From assembly GCA_937136025.1 (NCBI GenBank), contig CAKZOC010000161.1:1-40171 (forward strand): 40,171 nucleotides of DNA, written 5' to 3'. The position numbers and the translations under genes were made by a program. Positions within the stretch are counted from its first letter, which is position 1. Every line of letters begins with the position of its first letter. This DNA is from an uncultured Bacteroidota bacterium (GTDB taxonomy: Bacteria > Bacteroidota > Bacteroidia > Flavobacteriales > Flavobacteriaceae). Positions 1 to 8,496 of this stretch are shown here, in pieces. The notes below the pieces were generated by a model. It was given only the letters and a program-made list of their open reading frames with translations, ran no database searches and was not told where the DNA came from.

Positions 1-1369
1 CCCCGGAACTTCTCAAAACCAAACGAAATAGCAGGGCTGCAACAATCAGCAGGAGTACAAAATATACCGAACGCGCCAAAGGATAGGATAAACGATCCGA
101 AGTAACGGTTTGCAGATAATTCCCGAGTGTCAAACTACTCAGCAACAGGAGGGCAGATACCCAAAGACTGGAGAGATTTTTCCTGAATACGATAAAAAGT
201 AACAACGCGCTTTGCATGGAGAGTATAAGGGCCCAGGAATAAGGGATGTCATAGCCTAAAAACCCGAGTCCAAATCCGAAAATAAATCCGACCCAAACCC
301 CCCAATGGGTGAATTCTATATCCGAATAAAGGTCCCAAAGAACAAGAATAAGGACATAGCTTATGACCAGTACCGGAAGGGCGGGCAGCATGGACGGCAC
401 GGTCCAGAACAGACTCATTTGCCAAAGGAATGCCCCGAAAACCAGTCCGGACAACAGGACGGTAAGAACGCGCCTGAAACGCTCCGGAGACAGATCCAGT
501 ACCCGGGAGATTTGGCGCCCAATACCGATGAGGATCCAGGCGCCAAGCAGAAAACCAAGACAAGAGAATCCAAGGAGAATGCCCGATTCTGTTGAGGTAT
601 ATCCGCCTGGGGTTCCTTCTTCCATAAACCCTGCGCCTGCCAGTACTCCGCAGATTCCAATAAGAACCAATGCTGTGTTTTGGCTTGAGTTATGTTCTTT
701 AATAAAGGACCCCGCGGAAATGACAGCCGCAACACCCAGAGAAAGGGTTGCCGCTGCCCAGGAAGGGACCAGGAGCCATTCTTTTTCAGCCAGAAAATAC
801 CCAAGGGCCAGGCCAGCGCTCAAAGTGATGAGCAACCGGCCGAAATTAGGGTTTCTCCAAATCAGAAAATACAGTAGAACCAAAAGAGCCAGCCCCCATT
901 GCAATAGAACAAACCGTCCGCCGGGGAAGGTGCCGATTTGAAAATAATCTCCAAGCCCCGGGGCCTCGGGAATAGTATAATAAGCCCGGGCCGAACTCAG
1001 GGTACTCTTATAGGTGCGTCCGTCCAGGGTATTGACCTCGAGGATGATGTCTACCTGACTGCCGAGAAGACCTTCAATTCCAATTTGCTGCCCGACTAAT
1101 GCGTTTTCACCGCATGTAATCTGCCACCGCATTTTTTTCTGGTAGCTATCCACTTCTGTGACGGGCTCGGAGTTTGGGTTGCAGAAGTTGGGGAACACAG
1201 CCTGGGCCCTGAGGATTTTCCCCTGAATGACAGGTAAAACAAAGAACACCTCATACACCCCCGGGGAGGTTTCGGTAAGCTGGAGCCTGGCCGGATAGAC
1301 AATGTCGGCTTGCAGGTTGGGCCCCATACATAAAAGAAGGATTAAGAGTCCCCTACGGAGCCAATGCAT
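1..1369 (-). CDS. HupE/UreJ-like membrane protein, 3' end outside window
   Basis: This reading frame is open from an ATG at 1369 to the left edge (456 codons) and has no stop in the window. A signal peptide (about residues 1-21) leads into an extracytoplasmic domain, residues 24-140. That domain has the pattern of the N-terminal domain of long HupE/UreJ proteins: 'LQLTETSPGVYEVFFVLP', two cysteines (C63, C86), then 'GIEGLLGSQVDIILEVNTLDG'. From about residue 150 it is almost entirely hydrophobic, with roughly ten membrane segments. HupE/UreJ proteins are nickel/cobalt permeases whose core normally carries a GxDHxLF-type histidine motif. I do not see that motif where the first helix begins (residues 150-171). 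The start lies 7 bp after the parvulin-like gene, a pairing common for this family. The family call is reasonable; metal transport is uncertain. Confidence 0.6.
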   Translation of the reverse strand, partial: MHWLRRGLLILLLCMGPNLQADIVYPARLQLTETSPGVYEVFFVLPVIQGKILRAQAVFPNFCNPNSEPVTEVDSYQKKMRWQITCGENALVGQQIGIEGLLGSQVDIILEVNTLDGRTYKSTLSSARAYYTIPEAPGLGDYFQIGTFPGGRFVLLQWGLALLVLLYFLIWRNPNFGRLLITLSAGLALGYFLAEKEWLLVPSWAAATLSLGVAAVISAGSFIKEHNSSQNTALVLIGICGVLAGAGFMEEGTPGGYTSTESGILLGFSCLGFLLGAWILIGIGRQISRVLDLSPERFRRVLTVLLSGLVFGAFLWQMSLFWTVPSMLPALPVLVISYVLILVLWDLYSDIEFTHWGVWVGFIFGFGLGFLGYDIPYSWALILSMQSALLLFIVFRKNLSSLWVSALLLLSSLTLGNYLQTVTSDRLSYPLARSVYFVLLLIVAALLFRLVLRSSG

Positions 1370-1376
1370 GAGGCAG

Positions 1377-2228
1377 TTATTCATTAACCAGTTCTTTTGC
1401 AAGGCCCTGATAGGTGATCTCGTATTGCTGCAGGAGTTCCGTGTAAAACTGTTCCTTCGCAGCGTCTTTGTCCTCGTATTGCAGTTGCAGCAGAATTTCA
1501 TTTCTGACCGCTTCCAGGGGTAAGGGGCGGGACGGAGTCAGGGAATCAATATAGATCAAATGCCATCCAAAGACAGACGGCACGGGGCCGTTCCATTGAC
1601 CGGGGGTCAGTGCCTGAAGTTTGGATGCGAAATTTTCACCAAATTCTCTGTCGATCAGATCTGCAGGCATCTCCTTCATCTCATGAGAGAGCATGGTGGT
1701 CGTACCCATGGCCAGGGCAGTCGCAAAATCCAAACCCTTCAGGTTCCAGTCATCCTTTAGGGAGCTCAGTCCTTCAGGGTCCTGATCGTCCTTAAAATAT
1801 ACCTGTTTAAAACTGATGATGACCGGGCTGATAAACTGATCTTTACGAAGATTATAGTAGGCTTCAAGTGCTTCTTCAGTGATTTCCGGTTGTTCCCCCT
1901 GCCCTTCTGCCAGCAATTCCATTTGAGTGATCAGCGCCCGCTTGACCACGGCACTGTTGCGATCCAGCCCCTGATTAAGCGCTTCCTGATAGAGTACCTC
2001 GTCTTTAACGTGATTCTCCATAAGACCTTTAAGTTCCTCTCGTGTCGGGAGGCGGTTCCAGGTGCGCTGCCATCCGGCAATAAGTTGGGCCATATCCGTC
2101 TCATCAATCACGATAATCTTGTCTGATTCTGAAGGGCTTTTCAATCCGAAAATGAGCAGCAACCCGGTACAAATAAAGAGTCCCAGAAGGACTACCTGAA
2201 TAATGGGGTTTTTCAATCGACCGGTCAT
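1377..2228 (-). CDS. Membrane-anchored parvulin/SurA-like peptidylprolyl isomerase domain protein
   Basis: The 283-residue product has a short cytoplasmic N-terminus and one hydrophobic segment (about residues 9-27) that should anchor it in the inner membrane. The rest would be periplasmic. A SurA_N-like helical part ('LPTREELKGLMENHVKDEVLYQEALNQGLD', given here only as the stretch around residues 60-90) is followed by a PpiC-type domain ending in 'VFGWHLIYIDS'. The usual parvulin N-terminal 'RHIL' strand is replaced by 'ISFKQVYF', so chaperone function is safer to infer than isomerase activity. It is the first gene of a two-gene unit with the HupE-like gene 7 bp downstream and may help fold that protein's periplasmic domain. 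The 87 bp before it separate it from the RND adaptor gene, so it may have its own promoter. Confidence 0.75.
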   Translation of the reverse strand: MTGRLKNPIIQVVLLGLFICTGLLLIFGLKSPSESDKIIVIDETDMAQLIAGWQRTWNRLPTREELKGLMENHVKDEVLYQEALNQGLDRNSAVVKRALITQMELLAEGQGEQPEITEEALEAYYNLRKDQFISPVIISFKQVYFKDDQDPEGLSSLKDDWNLKGLDFATALAMGTTTMLSHEMKEMPADLIDREFGENFASKLQALTPGQWNGPVPSVFGWHLIYIDSLTPSRPLPLEAVRNEILLQLQYEDKDAAKEQFYTELLQQYEITYQGLAKELVNE

Positions 2229-2244
2229 TTACGGGAGTTTTTCA

Positions 2245-2252
2245 CGAATGTA
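2245..2252 (-). promoter_or_regulatory. Possible -7 element of the parvulin-like/HupE-like unit
   Basis: On the minus strand TACATTCG lies 16 bp before the ATG at 2228 and resembles the Bacteroidota -7 consensus TAnnTTTG with one mismatch. No clear -33 TTG is visible, so this is a weak call. Confidence 0.3.
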
Positions 2253-2315
2253 GGAATTATTTAAAACAGTATCTGCAGACCCCGCAACCATACCGCCAAT
2301 TCTTATAGACAGGTA

Positions 2316-3482
2316 TTAGGGTTCCATATCCGAAATAAGAAAAGCGCCTTTAACGAGCACCAAATCACTATTGCTCAGATTTCCCGCCTCGGTAAGGGCG
2401 GTCATTCCCAGAGCCGTAGGTCCCGGTGTTACCTTCACCTTGCGAAATCGCACCCCAGCCTCAGAGCTTCCTTCCTGTACGAAGATAAAATGGCCTTCTT
2501 CCTGAGAAACGATCGCTTCTTCCGGCAGCGCCAGAAACATAGGAGATGCTACTTCCGAATTCTCATTGGCCCCAACCAGGATATCTGCCTGTACGAACAT
2601 TCCTACTAGAAATGTAGTTGTATGCTCCTCGTTGAGATGTCCATGGACCTTGACCGTGCGGTTTGCCTCGATACTGCTCCCGACCAGATAGACCGCGCCC
2701 TCGTACTCTGTATCGGATACTTCCGGAATTCGGAATCTAATGGGCTGCCCTTCGCGAACTTTCCCGATATCCTGCTCAAAAACACTGAGCTCGAGATGCA
2801 AATGGTCCGGATTGATGATCTCCAGCATTTCGGAAGCCCGGGAGACATAGCTGCCCGTACTGATATTCACCTGGGTGACCTTCCCGCTGATGGGGGCATA
2901 AAGCGCAATTTCAGATCGCAACGCATCGGGTTCCAGTTCATCGGGGCGGATTCCCAGGAGTGTCAGCTGTTTTTCCAGTCCGCTTTTTCGTGCAGAAGTA
3001 CTTCTGTAGGCGCTCTGTGCCTGAAGAAAGCTCTTTTCAGAACTGATTTGCTCCTCGAACAAGGTTTGCTGACGTTCAAATTCAGATTTCAGATAGGGCA
3101 GGGCTTCCCGTACTTCCATATACTCTTGTTGTACCGTCAGAAACTCCGGATTTTCCAACACTGCTACCACCTGACCTTTCCGAACTTTATCCCCAACCAG
3201 GAGGGGCGTTTTTTTTACGAAACCACCGTAGACCGCGCTAATGACCACCCGATTTTCAGGAGGAACATCAATCATGCCACTGACACGGATCACTTCGGGG
3301 AATCGCATCTCCGCAGGCGCACTTACGGCCATGTCATTGGCTTCAAACTGCTCCCGGCTGAGGGTAACAATTCCCACATCTTCTGTTATCTGTTGCTCAG
3401 TACCGACATCGGTGGCCTGTTCTTTACAGGAAAGGGCCAGGGCCAGGAGGAGCATTGTAATTATGAGGGTATCGGATCTCAT
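2316..3482 (-). CDS. RND efflux periplasmic adaptor lipoprotein (CusB/CzcB type)
   Basis: This 388-residue membrane-fusion protein should link the inner-membrane RND pump to the outer-membrane channel. The N-terminus has a lipoprotein signal with lipobox LALSC (Cys19). It is followed by a barrel-sandwich half motif ('GGFVKKTPLLVGDKVRKGQV'), a helical hairpin around residues 115-165, the second lipoyl half ('LYAPISGKVTQVNISTGSYV') and a beta-barrel domain. This is the standard order for heavy-metal HlyD/CusB adaptors. No Met- or His-rich metal-binding N-terminal extension is present. The start is 9 bp after the end of the pump gene, so the two are cotranscribed. The exact metal cannot be read from the adaptor. 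Confidence 0.9.
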   Translation of the reverse strand: MRSDTLIITMLLLALALSCKEQATDVGTEQQITEDVGIVTLSREQFEANDMAVSAPAEMRFPEVIRVSGMIDVPPENRVVISAVYGGFVKKTPLLVGDKVRKGQVVAVLENPEFLTVQQEYMEVREALPYLKSEFERQQTLFEEQISSEKSFLQAQSAYRSTSARKSGLEKQLTLLGIRPDELEPDALRSEIALYAPISGKVTQVNISTGSYVSRASEMLEIINPDHLHLELSVFEQDIGKVREGQPIRFRIPEVSDTEYEGAVYLVGSSIEANRTVKVHGHLNEEHTTTFLVGMFVQADILVGANENSEVASPMFLALPEEAIVSQEEGHFIFVQEGSSEAGVRFRKVKVTPGPTALGMTALTEAGNLSNSDLVLVKGAFLISDMEP

Positions 3483-3491
3483 GATGTAGCT

Positions 3492-6400
3492 TTAATAGGT
3501 TAGATAATTAATCTGGAGGACAATAGTATTATACTGCTCCAGTTGCTTAAGATATTTCAGGCTTATCTCATAACCGTTTTCCAGACTCAGGATGTACTGA
3601 AAAAAGTCGATTTCACCATTTCTATAGCTGCTTTCTGCAGTGCGCAGAATGGCTTCTGAAAGTTGGAGCCCTTCTTCTTCGTAATATCTCAGCGCTTTTT
3701 CCTGTTGTGCGTGTTCCTCTTTCAACCGGTTGAGTTTCGTCTCCAGGCGCAATTCGTATTCGCGTTGTTCATCACCAAAAGCTTCTGCTTCCAGACGCGC
3801 AGTGCGGATACGGGATGATTGCCCGGGGAATAAAAGGGGGATTTTAAGTCCTATGGTATACCCCCTGAACCAGTCCTGAGTCCTTCCGTTATCGCCCTGA
3901 AGATATTGGAGTGAAAACCCGGGAAGCAATTGCTGTTGTTCCAGCCGGAACTGTTTCTCCAGAGCTTGTTGCTGATTCTCATATCGTGTCAGTTCAGGCA
4001 GGGAGTCGACTACTGGAAATTCCAGCATCATTCGCACGGGTTCGGGGGTGGCGGGCTGTATGGGTTGCTCGGCCCGCACCAAATTTTGAAGGAGGTCTTC
4101 CAGGGTGCCTGACCGGGTTCGGGCTTCTCCCAGTTGAATTTGAATTTCCCTGGATTTGGAGGTAGCTGTTATTTTCTCCAGGTAATTTGTCGCCCCCAGT
4201 TCAAACCTGCGGTTGGCAGCTTTTTCAAAGGCCTGGTACAGACTGTCCAGCCGGTAGTATATATGTGCCGTTTTCAAGGCAATCAGGTACTGGTTGTACG
4301 TATTGCTCACTTCGTAAAACAGCTGCTTTTTTCGGATTTGATAGGTGTCTTTTTCGCCTTCCGCCAGATAGTTCTGCACTTGCCGGCGGGCACCATAAAC
4401 CGTGGGAAACTCAAACTCCTGTTTAATCCCAAGGACATTGAGGGAAAGATCCTCCACCCTGTTCGCCTCGTCTCGATTGTAAAAGAGCTCGGTTTTACCA
4501 AAATCAAAAGCAGTCCCTCTTCGGGCATCTGCTGCTTCCAATTTTTTTTCAGCGGCCTGCAAAGCCGGGTTGTTTTGCCTGGCGACTTCGAGCAGTTCAT
4601 CCAGGTTCATGGGGTTTTCCTGCCCCCGGACGGGTACGGAAAGCATAAAAAGAACAAGGATGGCACCGATAACCCCTGGTGATGCCCCGGGGCGGGAAGC
4701 GGGTTTCTTTACCTTGCTGAACAAGGCGTAAAGCACCGGAAGAACCACTAAAGTCAAGAGTGTTGAGGTGATGAGTCCACCGATGACCACTGTGGCCAGA
4801 GGGCGCTGAACTTCGGCTCCGGCACTTGTAGACACAGCCATGGGTAAAAACCCAAGGGCAGCAGCCGAGGCGGTCAGGAGAACCGCCCGCATCCGGTCTT
4901 GTGCCCCCTGTATGATGAGTGCTTCCATAGTCTCAAAAGCGTTTATTTTAAGTTCTTTTAAGTGCTCGATCAGCACGATCCCATTCAGTACTGCGATTCC
5001 GAATAGGGCTATAAACCCAACCCCGGCGGAGATACTAAAGGGCATATCCCGAATCCATAACAATAGCACGCCACCTACAGCGGCCAGGGGGATGGCCGAA
5101 AAAATAATAAGGGTATCCCGTACGGATTTAAAGGCGATGTAGAGCAGTATAAAAATGAGCATAAGGGATATGGGTACGGCTATTAAAAGGCGGGACTTTG
5201 CAGACTGCAGGTTTTCAAACTGCCCCCCGTAGGTAATTGTATATCCGGGTGGAAATTGAACCTTGGATTCCACCAGGGACTGCAATTCGTTGACCACGGA
5301 TTGAAGGTCCCTGTCCCGAACATTGATACCCACCACAATCCGCCTTCGCGTATCGTCTCTTGAAATCTTGGCAGCCCCTTTATCATAACTGACTTCAGCA
5401 ATCTCGTCTAAGGGTATTTTACCTCCGTTGGGCAGGTCGATAAAAAGATTTTTAAGATTCCCGAGATCCTGGCGATGCGCCTTGCCGAGGCGGACTACCA
5501 TATCAAAACGTTTTTCGCCTTCGAAGACATTTCCAACTGTCTGCCCGCCAAAGGCCATGGAAATCAATTCGTTCACCTCTGAAATATGAAGGCCGTAACG
5601 GGAAATTTTAGCTCGATTATACACCACCCGCATTTGTGGCAGGCCTTCTACTTTTTCCACCGTGACGTCGGCAGCGCCCGGAACCTGGGCGGCAATCCCT
5701 CTGATCTGTTCTCCGAGTCGCGCCAGTACATTGAGCTCTTCTCCAAATACTTTGACGGCGATATCCGCCCGGACTCCGGTAATCAGTTCATTAAAACGCA
5801 TTTCGATGGGTTGGGTGAATTCTACTTCCATCCCCGGGATGACGCCCAATGCCGTCTTGAATTTACCTGCCAATTCGTCTTTGGAAGAGGCCGAAACCCA
5901 CTCAGCCTTTGGTTTGAGGGTAATAATGACATCGCTTTCCTCCATACTCATCGGATCCGTGGGCACTTCAGCTGCCCCTATTCGGGTCACTACCTGCTCC
6001 ACTTCCGGAAACTCGGCGATCAGAATTTTTTCGATCTGAGTGGTCGTTTCAATGGTTTTACTCAGGGAAGTCCCGGTTTTCAGTACCGGTTGAATGACGA
6101 AATCGCCTTCGTCGAGGGTAGGGATAAATTCTCCACCCATGCGGGCGAAGAGAAATCCGGCCATCAGGAGGAGTCCTCCCGCAATTCCTAAAACAACCGT
6201 TTTATGGGCCATAGCCCAACGAATGGTGGGGACGTATAGGGTGTTCAAACGCCGGATCAGTCGGAGAGAAATGTTTTTTTCCGGGTTTTTGGCAGGTTTA
6301 ATCAACCATGAAGACATGACCGGCACATAGGTAAAACACAGAATCATCGCCCCGATCAGGGCAAAACTGAAGGTGAGGGCCATGGGGCGAAACATTTTTC

Positions 6401-7823
6401 CCTCTACGCCACTCAGGGAAAGGATAGGGATAAATACAATAAGAATGATCAATTGCCCGAATACTGCTGAATTCATAAGTTTCGAGGCCCCCTTGAGGGT
6501 GATTTCATCTTTCAGTTTTTGTTTTTCTCCAGCCTCGAGTTTCAGGAGTTCCGAACGCTTGGCATTGATCTGGAAGGCGATAAACTCCACGATAATGACC
6601 GCGCCGTCTATAATAATACCAAAGTCAATGGCGCCAAGACTCATCAGATTGGCATCCACCCCGCTCAAATACATCAGGGTAAGGGCAAAAAGAAGGCTTA
6701 AAGGAATGACAGAAGCGACGACCATTCCGGAACGGAAATTCCCCAGTAACAGCACCACGACAAAAATCACAATCAGACAGCCCAGGATCAGGTTTTCTGT
6801 AATCGTATGGGTGGTTCGCTGGATTAAATCACTTCGATCCAAAAAGTCATTGATGTAAACGCCTTCCGGCAGCGACTTTGAGATTTCCGCTACGCGCTGA
6901 TTTACGGCACTTATAACTTCTTTGGAATCCGCCCCTTTGAGCATCATCACCTGGCCCAGTACTTTTTCACCTTCTCCGTTTGCGGTGATCGCCCCAAAAC
7001 GGGTGGCACTTCCATACCCTACTTCACCTACATCACGCACAAAAACCGGGATGCCCTCTACGGTTTTGACTACTGTATTTTCAATATCTTCCAGACTCCC
7101 GATCAGGCCTTCGCCCCGAATAAAAAACGCCTGATTGACCTTTTCAATGTACCCTCCTCCGGCTACACTGTTCCCTTTTTCCAGGGCTTCGATCAGTTCT
7201 CCGGTAGTGATATCCATCGCCCGGAGCTTCTCTGTATTGATCGCTATTTCGTATTGTTTCAAATAGCCCCCCCAGGTATTTACTTCAACCACTCCCGGAA
7301 TTCCGGAAAGTTGCCGTTTTACAATCCAGTCCTGAATGGTGCGCAGGTCCATGGCGTCGTATCGGTCTTTGAATTCGGGCTCCACGTCTAAAGTGTACTG
7401 GTATATTTCCCCCAATCCGGTACTGATGGGCCCCATTTGCGGCATTCCAAAACCTTCGGGAATTTTCTCGGATGCTGCCTGAATTTTTTCGGCAATTAAC
7501 TGACGGGGCAAATAGGTTCCCATATCATCCTCAAAGACTATGGTTACCACGGACAGGCCGAATTTCGATACAGATCGGATTTCCCGGACTCCGGGCAGGT
7601 TCGCCATTTCGAGTTCCACGGGGTAGGTGATAAACCGTTCCATATCTGGGGTAGACAGGTTTCGGGAAGTTGTAATGACCTGTACCTGGTTATTCGTAAT
7701 GTCCGGAACGGCCCCGATGGGAATGTTCCAAAGGGAGAAGAGTCCGCTCGCGACGATGACCAGGGTCAGCAACACTACGGCAAATTTGTTGCGAAGACTA
7801 AATTGTATAATAGATGAAAGCAT
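3492..7823 (-). CDS. CzcA-type heavy-metal RND pump fused to a TolC-like outer-membrane channel domain
   Basis: The 1443-residue protein exports divalent metal ions by proton antiport. Residues 1 to about 1040 are a complete heavy-metal RND transporter. The TM4 motif DFGIIIDGAVIIVE (D400, D406, E413) is the CzcA-type (Zn/Co/Ni/Cd) signature, not the Cus copper type. A further hydrophobic segment near residues 1050-1067, ending 'VPVRGQ' like a signal peptide, leads into an outer-membrane efflux protein domain from M1072 to the end. That domain has the usual two helical-hairpin repeats ('LLEVARQNNPALQAAEKKL', 'AILRTAESSYRNGEIDFFQY'). The extra helix would place the channel domain in the periplasm. 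Such fusions are known in Bacteroidota; the frame is continuous, so this is not an assembly join. The small secreted protein lies upstream and the adaptor downstream. Confidence 0.93.
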   Translation of the reverse strand: MLSSIIQFSLRNKFAVVLLTLVIVASGLFSLWNIPIGAVPDITNNQVQVITTSRNLSTPDMERFITYPVELEMANLPGVREIRSVSKFGLSVVTIVFEDDMGTYLPRQLIAEKIQAASEKIPEGFGMPQMGPISTGLGEIYQYTLDVEPEFKDRYDAMDLRTIQDWIVKRQLSGIPGVVEVNTWGGYLKQYEIAINTEKLRAMDITTGELIEALEKGNSVAGGGYIEKVNQAFFIRGEGLIGSLEDIENTVVKTVEGIPVFVRDVGEVGYGSATRFGAITANGEGEKVLGQVMMLKGADSKEVISAVNQRVAEISKSLPEGVYINDFLDRSDLIQRTTHTITENLILGCLIVIFVVVLLLGNFRSGMVVASVIPLSLLFALTLMYLSGVDANLMSLGAIDFGIIIDGAVIIVEFIAFQINAKRSELLKLEAGEKQKLKDEITLKGASKLMNSAVFGQLIILIVFIPILSLSGVEGKMFRPMALTFSFALIGAMILCFTYVPVMSSWLIKPAKNPEKNISLRLIRRLNTLYVPTIRWAMAHKTVVLGIAGGLLLMAGFLFARMGGEFIPTLDEGDFVIQPVLKTGTSLSKTIETTTQIEKILIAEFPEVEQVVTRIGAAEVPTDPMSMEESDVIITLKPKAEWVSASSKDELAGKFKTALGVIPGMEVEFTQPIEMRFNELITGVRADIAVKVFGEELNVLARLGEQIRGIAAQVPGAADVTVEKVEGLPQMRVVYNRAKISRYGLHISEVNELISMAFGGQTVGNVFEGEKRFDMVVRLGKAHRQDLGNLKNLFIDLPNGGKIPLDEIAEVSYDKGAAKISRDDTRRRIVVGINVRDRDLQSVVNELQSLVESKVQFPPGYTITYGGQFENLQSAKSRLLIAVPISLMLIFILLYIAFKSVRDTLIIFSAIPLAAVGGVLLLWIRDMPFSISAGVGFIALFGIAVLNGIVLIEHLKELKINAFETMEALIIQGAQDRMRAVLLTASAAALGFLPMAVSTSAGAEVQRPLATVVIGGLITSTLLTLVVLPVLYALFSKVKKPASRPGASPGVIGAILVLFMLSVPVRGQENPMNLDELLEVARQNNPALQAAEKKLEAADARRGTAFDFGKTELFYNRDEANRVEDLSLNVLGIKQEFEFPTVYGARRQVQNYLAEGEKDTYQIRKKQLFYEVSNTYNQYLIALKTAHIYYRLDSLYQAFEKAANRRFELGATNYLEKITATSKSREIQIQLGEARTRSGTLEDLLQNLVRAEQPIQPATPEPVRMMLEFPVVDSLPELTRYENQQQALEKQFRLEQQQLLPGFSLQYLQGDNGRTQDWFRGYTIGLKIPLLFPGQSSRIRTARLEAEAFGDEQREYELRLETKLNRLKEEHAQQEKALRYYEEEGLQLSEAILRTAESSYRNGEIDFFQYILSLENGYEISLKYLKQLEQYNTIVLQINYLTY

Positions 7824-7903
7824 AGCTGCTCAGATGAAAAAACATGCGTTGTGCAGGTGCAGGGGCACCCTTAGACAGATTTGTGAGTAAAAAAGGAAGC
7901 AGG

Positions 7904-8305
7904 TTAGGCGTGCCGGGGCGGCTGGAAAACGCCCGGGGAGAAAACCCCTGAAGTCTGAAGTAAATAGTGATACTGATGCGATTGGGATTCTTTCCGCTGC
8001 TGAGGGGTATTCCAGAAAAAGCGCTGACCTATAAAGAAGTGTGTTTGGCTCAATACCTGATTGGGCAATTGCTGAAAAGGCAATTTTTCATGGTCGTGCT
8101 TTTCTTCCTGATGGTTTCGCTCGTGATCTTCTTTCTGACTTCCGTAGTGTTTGTCTAAAAAGGTGAGGAAGGAATCGCCAAACTCTTGTTGGTGGTAGGC
8201 CGCGTGTTCCAGCAGCTCGTCCAGCTGCACCAGGTCTGTTATCGACAAATGCAGGCTTTGCAGAAGCAGAAGGGAAGAGAGGAGCATGGAAAGCAGTCGC
8301 GTCAT
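7904..8305 (-). CDS. Small secreted acidic/His-rich protein of the metal-efflux operon
   Basis: The chosen start at 8305 gives a 133-residue protein beginning MTRLLSMLLSSLLLLQSLHL, a plausible signal peptide. The frame remains open upstream to 8386, but that would bury the signal. The mature part has an acidic stretch, then a cluster with alternating Glu/His/Lys ('EDHERNHQEEKHDHEKL'), then a Gln- and His-rich C-terminus. No family is recognised. It is the first gene of the run that continues with the CzcA-like pump 80 bp downstream. Proteins of this size and composition often precede flavobacterial metal pumps, and the His/Glu cluster suggests periplasmic metal binding or sensing. Function is inferred from context only. 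Confidence 0.6.
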   Translation of the reverse strand: MTRLLSMLLSSLLLLQSLHLSITDLVQLDELLEHAAYHQQEFGDSFLTFLDKHYGSQKEDHERNHQEEKHDHEKLPFQQLPNQVLSQTHFFIGQRFFWNTPQQRKESQSHQYHYLLQTSGVFSPGVFQPPRHA

Positions 8306-8462
8306 CGCTTTAAAGATACTATTTCTGTCGTTACTGGTAAGGGGATAAGAGTCTTCTCTACCCGAAATTCCGATAAAATTAGACATTTCCGGAAGTACCC
8401 GATATGATCTTTATCAGATTACAGCGAAAGCCGCTCAGGGGTTTATGCTTCTCCACACGGGA

Positions 8463-8470
8463 TTAATTTG
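8463..8470 (+). promoter_or_regulatory. Possible -7 element before the amidohydrolase gene
   Basis: TTAATTTG matches TAnnTTTG with one mismatch and lies 26 bp before the ATG at 8497. A TTTA about 17-20 bp upstream could act as the -33 element. Confidence 0.3.
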
Positions 8471-8496
8471 TAAATTAAACCGCAAAACCAACACTT

